This document shows, piece by piece, positions 8,343 to 15,704 of a DNA stretch of 64,000 nucleotides. Position numbers and translations under genes: made by a program. The stretch is from the NCBI RefSeq assembly GCF_017315705.1, contig NZ_JAFLRF010000003.1, positions 62,001 through 126,000 of the forward strand. The letters run 5' to 3'. How positions within the stretch are numbered: the stretch's first letter is position 1; every line of letters begins with the position of its first letter. This DNA comes from Trinickia mobilis (GTDB lineage Bacteria; Pseudomonadota; Gammaproteobacteria; Burkholderiales; Burkholderiaceae). The notes below the pieces were generated by a model. It did not search any database, had not been told where the DNA came from, and saw nothing but the letters and a program-made list of their open reading frames with translations.

Positions 8343-9160
8343 CGCCCGATGTCTCCGCAAGCGTCGCACATCGTGATGTCCGCTTCGAGTCGCAGATCGT
8401 CCAGATAGTCCAGCACGACGCTCGTCGAGCGCCGCATGGCGAGCGCTTCGATCAAGGGCAGCGCGCGTGCAGCGGGATTGTCGAGGCGCAGTGCCTCGAA
8501 TTCGGGCGATGCCAGCGTGGTCGCGGGGGCGTCGGCGAGCCTAACCTCGATGCGCGCCAGTGCGCGTTCGCTCGCCTGCGCAGCCAATACGAGCGCCACG
8601 CCGAACGAATCGTCGACGGGACGCACGTCCCTGATCGGAGCGGGGTAGTCGGCGTCGAATGCGATCAAGAGCGTCGGCTTTGCATCGATCGCCACTTGCG
8701 TGACGCTTTCGAGCAGCCCCGCTGCGAAGCTGCCGTCGTACGCGCACAGCACGTTGGACGGTGCCATCGAGCCCATCGCAATGCCCCAGTATCCAGCCGG
8801 CGCGTTATGGACTGAGTTGTGGAAACGCGTCGGCGACAATTCGCGGTCGTCGCCCGCCAGTGTTTCGCACACCACGTGGCAATTGTGGCCGTCGCCGCCC
8901 GACGAGGCGAAGACAGTGCTGAGCGCCGCCGGGTCGCGCCCGCTCGCCAGCGCGGCTTCGCGGCCGATCGCGAGCGAGAGCTTGACGGTCGCTACGGTGC
9001 GGCGGCGTTCGGGCGGCGGCAGGGCTGACGGCACGGGCAGCACGGTGCGCTGCGGTTGGTAAGCCGCCTTGCCGGCCAGCACTTGCGCGGCTTGCTCCCA
9101 GTTGGCCAAGCCCGGCCCGAGCAGCCCGACGCCTTCGATGAATGCGCTCAAGCGCTTCAT
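8339..9160 (-). CDS. Ketosynthase-like chain-length-factor protein (ApeC-like, Ketoacyl-synt_2 type)
   Basis: A protein of 273 residues, shorter than a full ketosynthase (~400). FHNSVHNAPAGYWGIAMGSM and the following CAYDGSFAAGLLESV are the conserved segments of the N-terminal-like ketosynthase family found in aryl-polyene clusters. No active-site Cys occurs in the usual A-C-S/A context, so it is probably the chain-length factor partner of the complete ketosynthase encoded just upstream. The start at 9160 is set by the GGGAGGCATC ribosome-binding site provided by a repeat element immediately ahead; the longer in-frame reading runs through that repeat. It is coupled to the next gene by ATGA. 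Confidence 0.85.
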   Translation of the reverse strand: MKRLSAFIEGVGLLGPGLANWEQAAQVLAGKAAYQPQRTVLPVPSALPPPERRRTVATVKLSLAIGREAALASGRDPAALSTVFASSGGDGHNCHVVCETLAGDDRELSPTRFHNSVHNAPAGYWGIAMGSMAPSNVLCAYDGSFAAGLLESVTQVAIDAKPTLLIAFDADYPAPIRDVRPVDDSFGVALVLAAQASERALARIEVRLADAPATTLASPEFEALRLDNPAARALPLIEALAMRRSTSVVLDYLDDLRLEADITMCDACGDIGR

Positions 9161-9213
9161 GATGCCTCCCTTGGGGGCCGCGAGCGATGGTGAGCGTGGG
9201 GCGCGTTCAACAT
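9157..9213 (-). repeat. Short copy of dispersed leader-ORF/RBS repeat
   Basis: Minus-strand frame of 18 codons (MLNAPHAHHRS...REAS) whose ATG overlaps the stop of the ketosynthase gene and whose TGA overlaps the ATG of the chain-length-factor gene. It lacks the central PPEGADASLG segment of the long copies. Its end supplies GGGAGGCATC as the ribosome-binding site of the next gene. Confidence 0.75.
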
Positions 9214-10442
9214 GCAAGTTCCGCGTTGCGCGCAGCGCCGGTGCGGCCCAGCAGCAGGGCGCAATTCGTGCCGCCGAAGCCGAACGAGTTGCTGAGCACG
9301 GTGCGCAGGCGCGCGGCGCGGCTCGTCAAGAGGTAGTTGAGTCCCAATGCCGGATCGGGATGCGTGGTCTGCACACCCGCCGGCACGAACTGATCGCGCA
9401 GCGCGAGGGCTGCGATGACCGCTTCGAGCGCGCCCGCCGCGCCGAGCGTATGGCCGGTCGCGCCTTTGGTGGAGCTGCAGGGCGTGCCGTCGAAGAGCGC
9501 ATTGACCGCGTGACTTTCGGCGGCATCGTTGCTCGGCGTGGCGGTGCCGTGCAGATTGATGTAGTCGACTTCGCTCGCCTCGACCTTCGCCATCGCCAGC
9601 GCCTCTTGCATGGCGAGCCGGGCGCCGAGCCCGTCCGGATGCGGCGACGACATGTGATGCGCGTCGCTCGATTCGCCGATGCCGAGCAGCGCGATGGTGT
9701 CGTCGTGCGACGCGCTCGCGTGACCCGCTGCATCGCGCGGACGCTCGAGGAGGACGAACGCCGCCGCTTCGCCGATCGAGATGCCCTTGCGCGCGATGTC
9801 GAACGGCTTGCAGGGCTGCGTCGACAGCAGTTCGAGCGAGTTGAAGCCGTACAGCGTCGTCAGGCATAGCGAATCGACGCCGCCGACCACGGCCGCATCG
9901 ATCAGTCCGGCTTCGAGCAGGCGGCGGGCCGAGCCGAAGACCTTGGCGCCCGACGAGCACGCCGACGAAACCGACATCGCCGGCCCGCGCAAGCCGAAGA
10001 ACGCCCTCACGAACGCGGCGAGCGAGTACGGATTGTGCGTGTGCGCGTAGTGAAAATGCGCGGGCAGGGCGCCGGTCTGCGGATCGCGCTGCCGGTAGGC
10101 GTGTTCGGTTTCGAGAATGCCCGCCGTGCTCGTGCCCATGAAAACGCCGATACGCCCCGCGCCATGGCGCGCAGCTGCCGCTTCGACGGCTTCAGCGAAT
10201 CCGTCTTGCAGCAGGCCGGCTTGCGCGAGCCGGTGATTGCGGCAGTCGAAGTCGCTCAAGCCGGCTCGCATCCGTTCGTCGTCGACGCCGTCGACGGCGC
10301 CGATCCACGTGTCGAGCGTGGCGCGCTCGAAGTCGCACTGGGTCAGTCCGTCGCGCCGATCGCGCAGCGCTTGCGCGGTGGCGTCGAGGCCGCGTCCGAG
10401 GCAGCTCGTGGCGGTGAAGTGCGTGAAAAGTAGCGGGTTCAC
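9207..10442 (-). CDS. Beta-ketoacyl-ACP synthase of the aryl-polyene cluster
   Basis: A protein of 411 residues, full length for a FabF-type condensing enzyme. The catalytic triad is intact: SVSSACSSGAKV (Cys), NLHGTATPSNDAAES (first His) and KGATGHTLGAAG (second His), with a C-terminal NSFGFGGTNC loop. It would elongate the aryl-primed polyene on the acyl carrier protein together with the chain-length-factor-like neighbour. The start is a GTG at 10442 overlapping the deacetylase stop (GTGA), so translation is coupled. Typical aryl-polyene clusters encode a second complete ketosynthase; only this one is visible here. Confidence 0.9.
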   Translation of the reverse strand: MNPLLFTHFTATSCLGRGLDATAQALRDRRDGLTQCDFERATLDTWIGAVDGVDDERMRAGLSDFDCRNHRLAQAGLLQDGFAEAVEAAAARHGAGRIGVFMGTSTAGILETEHAYRQRDPQTGALPAHFHYAHTHNPYSLAAFVRAFFGLRGPAMSVSSACSSGAKVFGSARRLLEAGLIDAAVVGGVDSLCLTTLYGFNSLELLSTQPCKPFDIARKGISIGEAAAFVLLERPRDAAGHASASHDDTIALLGIGESSDAHHMSSPHPDGLGARLAMQEALAMAKVEASEVDYINLHGTATPSNDAAESHAVNALFDGTPCSSTKGATGHTLGAAGALEAVIAALALRDQFVPAGVQTTHPDPALGLNYLLTSRAARLRTVLSNSFGFGGTNCALLLGRTGAARNAELAC

Positions 10443-11362
10443 TGGGTTCCATCCGGTTGCCGGTTTGCCTCAGCGGGCGCGCCGGCTAGCTTTGGGGCCT
10501 GCGTCAGTGTGGTGCAGCCTGGCGACGGCGGCCGTGAATCGAGCGCCGCGCGCAGCGTCGTCCAACGCAATTGCGCGTCGTGGGCGGCCTTCAGGACCGT
10601 CGGCAGCACCTCCAGCACGATCGGCTTGCCTTGCGCGTCGCGCGCGGCATGGCCGTCGTGCAGCAGCAGAATGTCGCGCGCGGCGAGCCCGGCGAGCAGC
10701 CGTCGCGAGACGGCCTCGGCATCGCGATTTCGCGTGTCGAAGCCGCGCCGCGTCCAGCTCGCCAACTGCAAGCCCAACGCGCACAGCACCGGCTCGAGGA
10801 ACGGATTGCGCAGTCCCGCAGGCGCACGGAAGAACAGCGGGCGCACGCCGCTGATTTCGGTCAACGTGTTCTGCGCGGCTTCGATTTCGCGCCGCAGCGC
10901 GCGCGGCCCCTGCAGCGAGAAATGGTGGCGATGGCGCTGGCTGTGGTTCTCGACGGCATGGCCGCGCGCCGCGATGGCCTCCACGCAGTGCGGATACCGG
11001 CGCGCCGCGTCGCCGATGCAGAAAAAGGTGGCGCGCGCGTCATAGCGATCGAGCAGATCGAGCACGCGTGGCGTCACGTCGGGATCGGGACCGTCGTCGA
11101 TCGTGAGCGCGATCCGGTTGCCCGCGCTTGCCGGCAGCGCGGTCCAGTTCGGGCCGAGGAGGGTGCTGCGCGGCCAGAGGCCCGCCGCCGTCAAGGCCAG
11201 ATGCGACGCGACCACGCTCCCCGCCGCCCATGGCCACCACGCATGCTGTGCCGCAACGGCGGCCGCGGCCCCCGCGTGCAGCGCGATCGTGCCGCTGATG
11301 ACCGGCGTGGGCTTCCAGCGGCGCGCGCCGATGGCCGTGCCGATCGGGGAGATTGAGTTCAT
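10439..11362 (-). CDS. Membrane-anchored polysaccharide deacetylase (NodB-like)
   Basis: A protein of 307 residues. Two hydrophobic N-terminal segments (residues ~20-65) precede a NodB domain: RIALTIDDGPDPDVTP (motif 1, catalytic Asp pair), HAVENHSQRHRHH (motif 2 histidines), FFRAPAGLRNP (motif 3) and ILLLHDGHA (motif 5). This predicts a metal-dependent N- or O-deacetylase facing the periplasm. It lies between the exporter and ketosynthase genes, so it may trim the sugar or lipid head group of the exported polyene; this is inference. The start at 11362 is downstream of two repeat-encoded mini-frames linked by ATGA overlaps. Confidence 0.88.
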   Translation of the reverse strand: MNSISPIGTAIGARRWKPTPVISGTIALHAGAAAAVAAQHAWWPWAAGSVVASHLALTAAGLWPRSTLLGPNWTALPASAGNRIALTIDDGPDPDVTPRVLDLLDRYDARATFFCIGDAARRYPHCVEAIAARGHAVENHSQRHRHHFSLQGPRALRREIEAAQNTLTEISGVRPLFFRAPAGLRNPFLEPVLCALGLQLASWTRRGFDTRNRDAEAVSRRLLAGLAARDILLLHDGHAARDAQGKPIVLEVLPTVLKAAHDAQLRWTTLRAALDSRPPSPGCTTLTQAPKLAGAPAEANRQPDGTQ

Positions 11363-11403
11363 GATGCCCCCGGCGAACGATAGTGAGCGTGGGGGCGCTT
11401 CAT
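11359..11403 (-). repeat. Truncated copy of dispersed leader-ORF/RBS repeat
   Basis: A 14-codon frame reading MKRPHAHYRSPGAS, starting at 11403 inside the stop of the adjacent long copy and ending in a TGA that overlaps the deacetylase ATG. It ends in GGGGGCATC before the ATG instead of GGGAGGCATC, so the ribosome-binding site is weaker. Confidence 0.75.
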
Positions 11404-11486
11404 GATGCCTCCCGCCGGGCCGCCCCAAGGGAGGCATCCGCCCCCTCGGGGGGCAGCGAACGATAGTGAGCGTTGGGGCACTTCAT
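11400..11486 (-). repeat. Long copy of dispersed leader-ORF/RBS repeat
   Basis: A 28-codon frame (MKCPNAHYRSLPPEGADASL then GAARREAS) whose ATG overlaps the exporter stop as ATGA and whose TGA overlaps the ATG of the truncated copy. DNA features: a CCCCCCGAGGGGG hairpin and a CTCCC...GGGAGG pair that can mask or expose the downstream GGGAGG ribosome-binding site. Confidence 0.8.
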
Positions 11487-14053
11487 ATCGGCCTCTCAGT
11501 GCGCCGGCCTTCTCGTTGCTGCGAGGGCGAGCGCGACGCATGCGGCGCCAGGATAGCGGAGAACAGCAGCGCGAGGATGGCGCCGGGCCCGACCGTCAAG
11601 CCGAACGATTCGAGCAGCGGCACACGCGAGAGCGCCAGCAAGCCGAATCCGGCCACGGTCGCGAGATTCGCGATCAAGAGCGAGACGAGCGTGGGCGCGG
11701 CGATGAGCGGCGCCCCGGTCCGTGCCGCAACGCCTGCGCCCCTCCCCCGGTTGAAGAACAACGCGTAGTTCGAACCGACAGCCACGATCAGCAGGAGCCC
11801 GATCAAATGCAGGATCGTGAGCCGCACGTGCGCGAGCGCGAATCCGGCGCTTACCACGAGCACGGCTGCGACAAGCGGCGCGAGCGTGCGTGCGACACGC
11901 ACCGGATCGCGCAGCGCGGCGAGCAGCAAGACGACGATGGCCGCGAGTCCTGCCAGTGAGAGGCGAATGTCCTCGTTCAAATAGTTCACGTAGAGCCGGT
12001 CGGCTTCGGCTTTCATGTCGACGAAGAGCGCGTCGGGCACGCCCGCTTGCGCGACGGCGGTTCTGATGGCGTTGGCGTCGAGGCTCGAGTCGTCGGAGGC
12101 GCTGGTCCCTTGCGGGACTGCCTGCGAGGGCGAAGTCGAAGGCGACGGCGAAGGCGAAGGCGACGGCGACGGCGACGGCGCGCGCAGCGTAAGCATGGCG
12201 CTCCAGCGGCCGGCCCGCTCGGTCAGGAGCGCATCGACCGCCAGCGCCATCGACGTTCCCCGCAGGCCGGCGCGGCTCAGCAACGGCTGTCGGCGCGCCC
12301 GCTCGACATCGGCGATGAAGGGCGTCAAGGCGTCCGGCTTCAAATCGACCGCCTGATGCTCCAGCGCCGCATGAAGGCGCGGCGCGAGGACGCCGGCAGA
12401 AGGAAGGCTCGCGAGCCGCGCGCGCTGCGTGGCGTCGCTCGGCAGATATCGCGCCGGACTCTCGTAGCCGGCGAGGGTGCCCTTGTCGACGAGCGGCTGC
12501 AGTTGCACGCCGATCTTTTCCGCGCCTCCGAGCACGGCTTGCTCGCTATCGCCCGACACGACCACCAGATAGCGCACGTCGGGCGCGCCGATATCGGCAC
12601 GCAGCGAAGCGTCGAGCGCCTGGCTTTGCATCGGCACCGGGCTCAAGGCGGCAAGCTCGTGGCTCCACAACGCGCCGCGATGCAGTCCGAGGATCGCCAC
12701 GGCGAGCGCCAGCAGCGCGAACAGCGGCCAGCGCAGCATGGGCGCGGCGCGGACTGCGCGCGCGAGCACGCCCGCGAGCCGCGACACATCGCGCATCGCG
12801 CCGGCCCGCTCGCGCATGTGCGGCAGGACGTAGCGCGTCACGGCGGCTGCGGCGATCAATCCGGCGATCGAATACAGCCCGAGCTGCACGAGGCCGGGAA
12901 AGCCCGAAAACAGCATCGATGCGAAGCCGCAGATCGAAGTCAGCACGCCGAGCCGGATGGTCGGCCAGTAGGTTGCGATCCACTCGCGCATCGAATCCGC
13001 GCTGCGTGCGACTTGCGCACGCGCGGCAGGGCCCGTCGATTGGACGAACAGATAGATCGAATAATCGACCGCCTCGCCGATGAGCGTCGTGCCGAAGCCG
13101 AGCGTCAAGCCATGCACCGTGCCGAACGCGAGGCTGACCGCCGCGAGCCCGGCGGCGACGCCCGTGAGCACGGGCAAGAGGCCGAACGCGAGCGTCAGCG
13201 GCGAGCGGTAGACGACCAGCAGCAAGCCTACGATCAACACGAGGCTCACGCTCGACAGCCGTTCGACGTCGTGCTTGATCGTGTCGCGCGTGTCGACGGA
13301 AAACACGCCCGGGCCGCTCAGCAGCAGGCGGTAGGGCGATGCGCTGCCGGTGCCGTGCGAGGCGGCGTCGAACGTGCGGCGCACCGCGCGAATCGCCCGT
13401 TCTTGCGCATCGGTATCGGAGCCCGCGCCGGCGGTCTCGACGACGAGCACGGCTCGCTTGCCGTCGCGCGAGGCCCAGGCGCCGTCTATCGACGAGGGCT
13501 GCGCGCCGCTGTCGAGCTGGCTCGCGATGGCGGCCACTTCGCCGGTCGGGTCGTGCGGCAGCAGCGCCTTGACCATCAACCCCGCGGACGAACCGAGCAG
13601 ATCGATACTGTCGCCGAGCGCCTGATGCAGCCCTTCTGCCGTGAAGCGCTGCGGCGTTACCGACGGGCTCAGCAGATAGCGATGATCGAAGACGAACTGC
13701 TGGTCGCGCGCTTCGGTGACCGGCTCGCCGTTATTGACCGAAGCGAACTGCGAGTCGTCGCGCAAGCGCGCGGCCAGTTGCCGCGAAATGGCGGCGCGTC
13801 CCTGCGAATCGCCGCCTTCGATCGCGACGAGCATGAGCCGCGACACGAGCCCGTCGCGCAGTTGGTCCACGAGGACGCGCTGCGCCGCACTTGGCGCGCG
13901 CGGCAGAAAGGCGGAGAGGTCGGCGGTGAACGAGGCGCGATGAACGAGGACCGCGCAGACGACGAGAAACAGCAGCCACCACTGCACCGCACGCTTGCCC
14001 AACAGCGTGCGAAGCCACGGTCCAGCGGAACGTTGCAGCGCCGGCTCTTCCAT
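11483..14053 (-). CDS. MMPL/RND-family exporter of the aryl-polyene cluster
   Basis: A protein of 856 residues. It has the two-half layout of MMPL transporters: helix 1, a large periplasmic loop, then a helix bundle (SLVLIVGLLLVVYRSPLTLA, TLGFGTTLIGEAVDYSIYLF), and a second loop and bundle (LIVAVGSNYALFFNRG). Such exporters in aryl-polyene and xanthomonadin clusters move the lipid-linked pigment from the inner membrane. The second loop has a low-complexity PSPSPSPSPSPS stretch encoded by tandem hexamers (12124-12180). The start overlaps the LolA-like gene stop (TGATG) and the stop overlaps the repeat mini-frame (ATGA). Confidence 0.9.
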   Translation of the reverse strand: MEEPALQRSAGPWLRTLLGKRAVQWWLLFLVVCAVLVHRASFTADLSAFLPRAPSAAQRVLVDQLRDGLVSRLMLVAIEGGDSQGRAAISRQLAARLRDDSQFASVNNGEPVTEARDQQFVFDHRYLLSPSVTPQRFTAEGLHQALGDSIDLLGSSAGLMVKALLPHDPTGEVAAIASQLDSGAQPSSIDGAWASRDGKRAVLVVETAGAGSDTDAQERAIRAVRRTFDAASHGTGSASPYRLLLSGPGVFSVDTRDTIKHDVERLSSVSLVLIVGLLLVVYRSPLTLAFGLLPVLTGVAAGLAAVSLAFGTVHGLTLGFGTTLIGEAVDYSIYLFVQSTGPAARAQVARSADSMREWIATYWPTIRLGVLTSICGFASMLFSGFPGLVQLGLYSIAGLIAAAAVTRYVLPHMRERAGAMRDVSRLAGVLARAVRAAPMLRWPLFALLALAVAILGLHRGALWSHELAALSPVPMQSQALDASLRADIGAPDVRYLVVVSGDSEQAVLGGAEKIGVQLQPLVDKGTLAGYESPARYLPSDATQRARLASLPSAGVLAPRLHAALEHQAVDLKPDALTPFIADVERARRQPLLSRAGLRGTSMALAVDALLTERAGRWSAMLTLRAPSPSPSPSPSPSPSTSPSQAVPQGTSASDDSSLDANAIRTAVAQAGVPDALFVDMKAEADRLYVNYLNEDIRLSLAGLAAIVVLLLAALRDPVRVARTLAPLVAAVLVVSAGFALAHVRLTILHLIGLLLIVAVGSNYALFFNRGRGAGVAARTGAPLIAAPTLVSLLIANLATVAGFGLLALSRVPLLESFGLTVGPGAILALLFSAILAPHASRSPSQQREGRRTERPI
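12124..12180 (+). repeat. GGCGAC/GGCGAA hexamer tract inside the exporter gene
   Basis: On the plus strand GGCGAC and GGCGAA units recur about nine times in a row. On the coding strand they give alternating Pro-Ser. Gain or loss of a unit keeps the frame, so the tract can vary in length without breaking the exporter. Confidence 0.7.
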
Positions 14054-14697
14054 CAGTTTCTCGCGACGTCCTGAAGCTGCATCACCGAATGGTCGCCGTC
14101 GGCCTGCTCGATCGCGACGGTGCGCAGCGCGTCGCGTGCGCCGTGCAGCGTCACGGTGCGGATCACCTTCGACGTGCGCGCGTCGAGCGGCGTCAGCGTC
14201 AACGTCCAGTCGTCGCGATTGCCTTCGAGCGCCACCTGGTAGAGGCGTTCGAGCGCAAAGCGATCGCCGTCGAGCGTCGCGCGGATGCTTTCGATGAATG
14301 CGGCCAGTTCGGGATAGCGGTCGAGCGCGAGCGTGTACTTGTGCCGATCGCGCTCGACGGTCAGCTTGTCGCCGTCGACGACGAGGCGTTCCGGCTTCGG
14401 GCTCGTCGTGACCTTCTCCAGATGATCGGGCGCGACGAACACGAGTTCACCCGACGATTCGACAGGCTTCGTCGCGATCGAAAGGTACTTCGTTTCGACG
14501 AACGCCGCGTGTCCGGACTTGTTGCGCGCGAGTGTCGACATCAGCGCGTCGAGCGTCCAGCCCGGCGCGCTCGGCGTGCTCGGCGCAGACGCTTGCGCGC
14601 AGCACAGCGAGGCGGCCGAAGCGAGCACGGCCGCCGCCGTCGCCGCGAGCGATCGGGCGGCAAGTCGACGGAAATCGAAGCGGCGCGAGACGGTCAT
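14053..14697 (-). CDS. LolA-like outer-membrane lipoprotein carrier protein
   Basis: A protein of 214 residues. The N-terminus is a signal sequence (RSLAATAAAVLASAASLCCA). The mature part has the LolA-like beta pattern: WTLDALMSTLARNKSGHAAF, SSGELVFVAPDHLEKVTTSP and ERLVVDGDKLTVERD. LolA-like proteins of this group are regularly found next to the MMPL exporter in aryl-polyene clusters and are thought to ferry the hydrophobic product across the periplasm. The ATG overlaps the acyltransferase stop (ATGA) and its own stop overlaps the exporter ATG. Confidence 0.88.
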   Translation of the reverse strand: MTVSRRFDFRRLAARSLAATAAAVLASAASLCCAQASAPSTPSAPGWTLDALMSTLARNKSGHAAFVETKYLSIATKPVESSGELVFVAPDHLEKVTTSPKPERLVVDGDKLTVERDRHKYTLALDRYPELAAFIESIRATLDGDRFALERLYQVALEGNRDDWTLTLTPLDARTSKVIRTVTLHGARDALRTVAIEQADGDHSVMQLQDVARN

Positions 14698-15704
14698 GCG
14701 TCAGACTCCTCGACGACGGGCAGACGGAGCGCAGCCCGGGATGGCTCATCGTCGCGTTTGATGCGCGGGGCAGCGGCGGCTTCGCTGCCTTGCCAGAAGT
14801 CGAAATAGTTGAACCAGTTATAGGGCGCCGCGCGGCAATGCTTTTCCAAGAGCGCGACGTAACGCACGAGCGCGGCACGCACGTGTTCGGAACGTTCGCC
14901 GCGCGGTACGCCGGTGAAATCGGCAAGCGCCTCGAAGTGCACGTCGTAGCGATTGCCCCCGCGATAGAGACCGGTCATGAAGATGACCGGGCGCCGCAGC
15001 ATCGCGGCCATGCGCAGCGGGCCGAGCGGAAACGCGGCAGGCGTGCCGAGGAAGGGAAGGCGCTCGAGCGAATCGCTGTTTTCGGAAAGCAGGGTGCGGT
15101 CGGCGAGCATGCCGATCATGCAGCCCTCGTCGAGGCTTTCGCGCGCCTTGAGCATCGAATCCGCACGCCCGAGGCTGATGACGTTCGCTTTCGCAGCGGG
15201 GTTCACGGTCGCGAGAATCGCGTTGATATTGCGCGCGTTCTCCTCGTACATCATGACGGCGACGCGCAGCTCGGGCAGGGTGCGGCCGATCGTGCGGACG
15301 ACTTCGAAGCTGCCCAGGTGCCCGCCCAGCAGAAACGCGCCGTCTCCTCGCGCGAGCGCGGCCAGCACGTGCTCGCCGCCGTGCACGCGGATGTCGAACA
15401 GATCGAAGCGCCCGGATAGCAGGTAGAGGCGATCGTGAATCGTCGTGCCGAAGGTCAGCACGTGGCGATAGACTTCGCGCCAGCCGGCGGGCCGGCCGAA
15501 CACGCGGCCGAGATAATCGCGCGAAGCCTGGCGGGCCTGCGGCGAGAACAGCACGAAATAGGCGGCGACGGCCCGCAGGACGACGCGGCCGAGCCTCCGT
15601 CCGAGACGCAGCGAAATCCACGTCATGACACGCAGCAGCGCCGGATTGCTGCGCTCCTCGCGCTCGGCCCATGCCGCGCGGGCGGTGGTTCCGGGTGGCT
15701 TCAC
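14694..15704 (-). CDS. Lysophospholipid/lipid A-type acyltransferase (HtrB/MsbB-like)
   Basis: A protein of 336 residues starting at GTG 15704, which overlaps the stop of the AMP-ligase fusion (GTGA). The acyltransferase motif is visible in FLLGGHLGSFEVVR (the H-x4-E/D catalytic pair) with a hydrophobic N-terminal anchor (LRAVAAYFVLFS). In aryl-polyene clusters this enzyme is believed to attach the polyene acyl chain to a lipid carrier at the inner membrane. The longer in-frame reading upstream lies inside the ligase gene and is a shadow. Confidence 0.87.
   Translation of the reverse strand: MKPPGTTARAAWAEREERSNPALLRVMTWISLRLGRRLGRVVLRAVAAYFVLFSPQARQASRDYLGRVFGRPAGWREVYRHVLTFGTTIHDRLYLLSGRFDLFDIRVHGGEHVLAALARGDGAFLLGGHLGSFEVVRTIGRTLPELRVAVMMYEENARNINAILATVNPAAKANVISLGRADSMLKARESLDEGCMIGMLADRTLLSENSDSLERLPFLGTPAAFPLGPLRMAAMLRRPVIFMTGLYRGGNRYDVHFEALADFTGVPRGERSEHVRAALVRYVALLEKHCRAAPYNWFNYFDFWQGSEAAAAPRIKRDDEPSRAALRLPVVEESDA

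Noticed and set aside
12047-14074. Long plus-strand open frame (675 codons) opposite the exporter gene
   Set aside because: Arg-, His- and Ala-rich composition typical of antisense frames in GC-rich DNA; the minus-strand MMPL gene has full family motifs.
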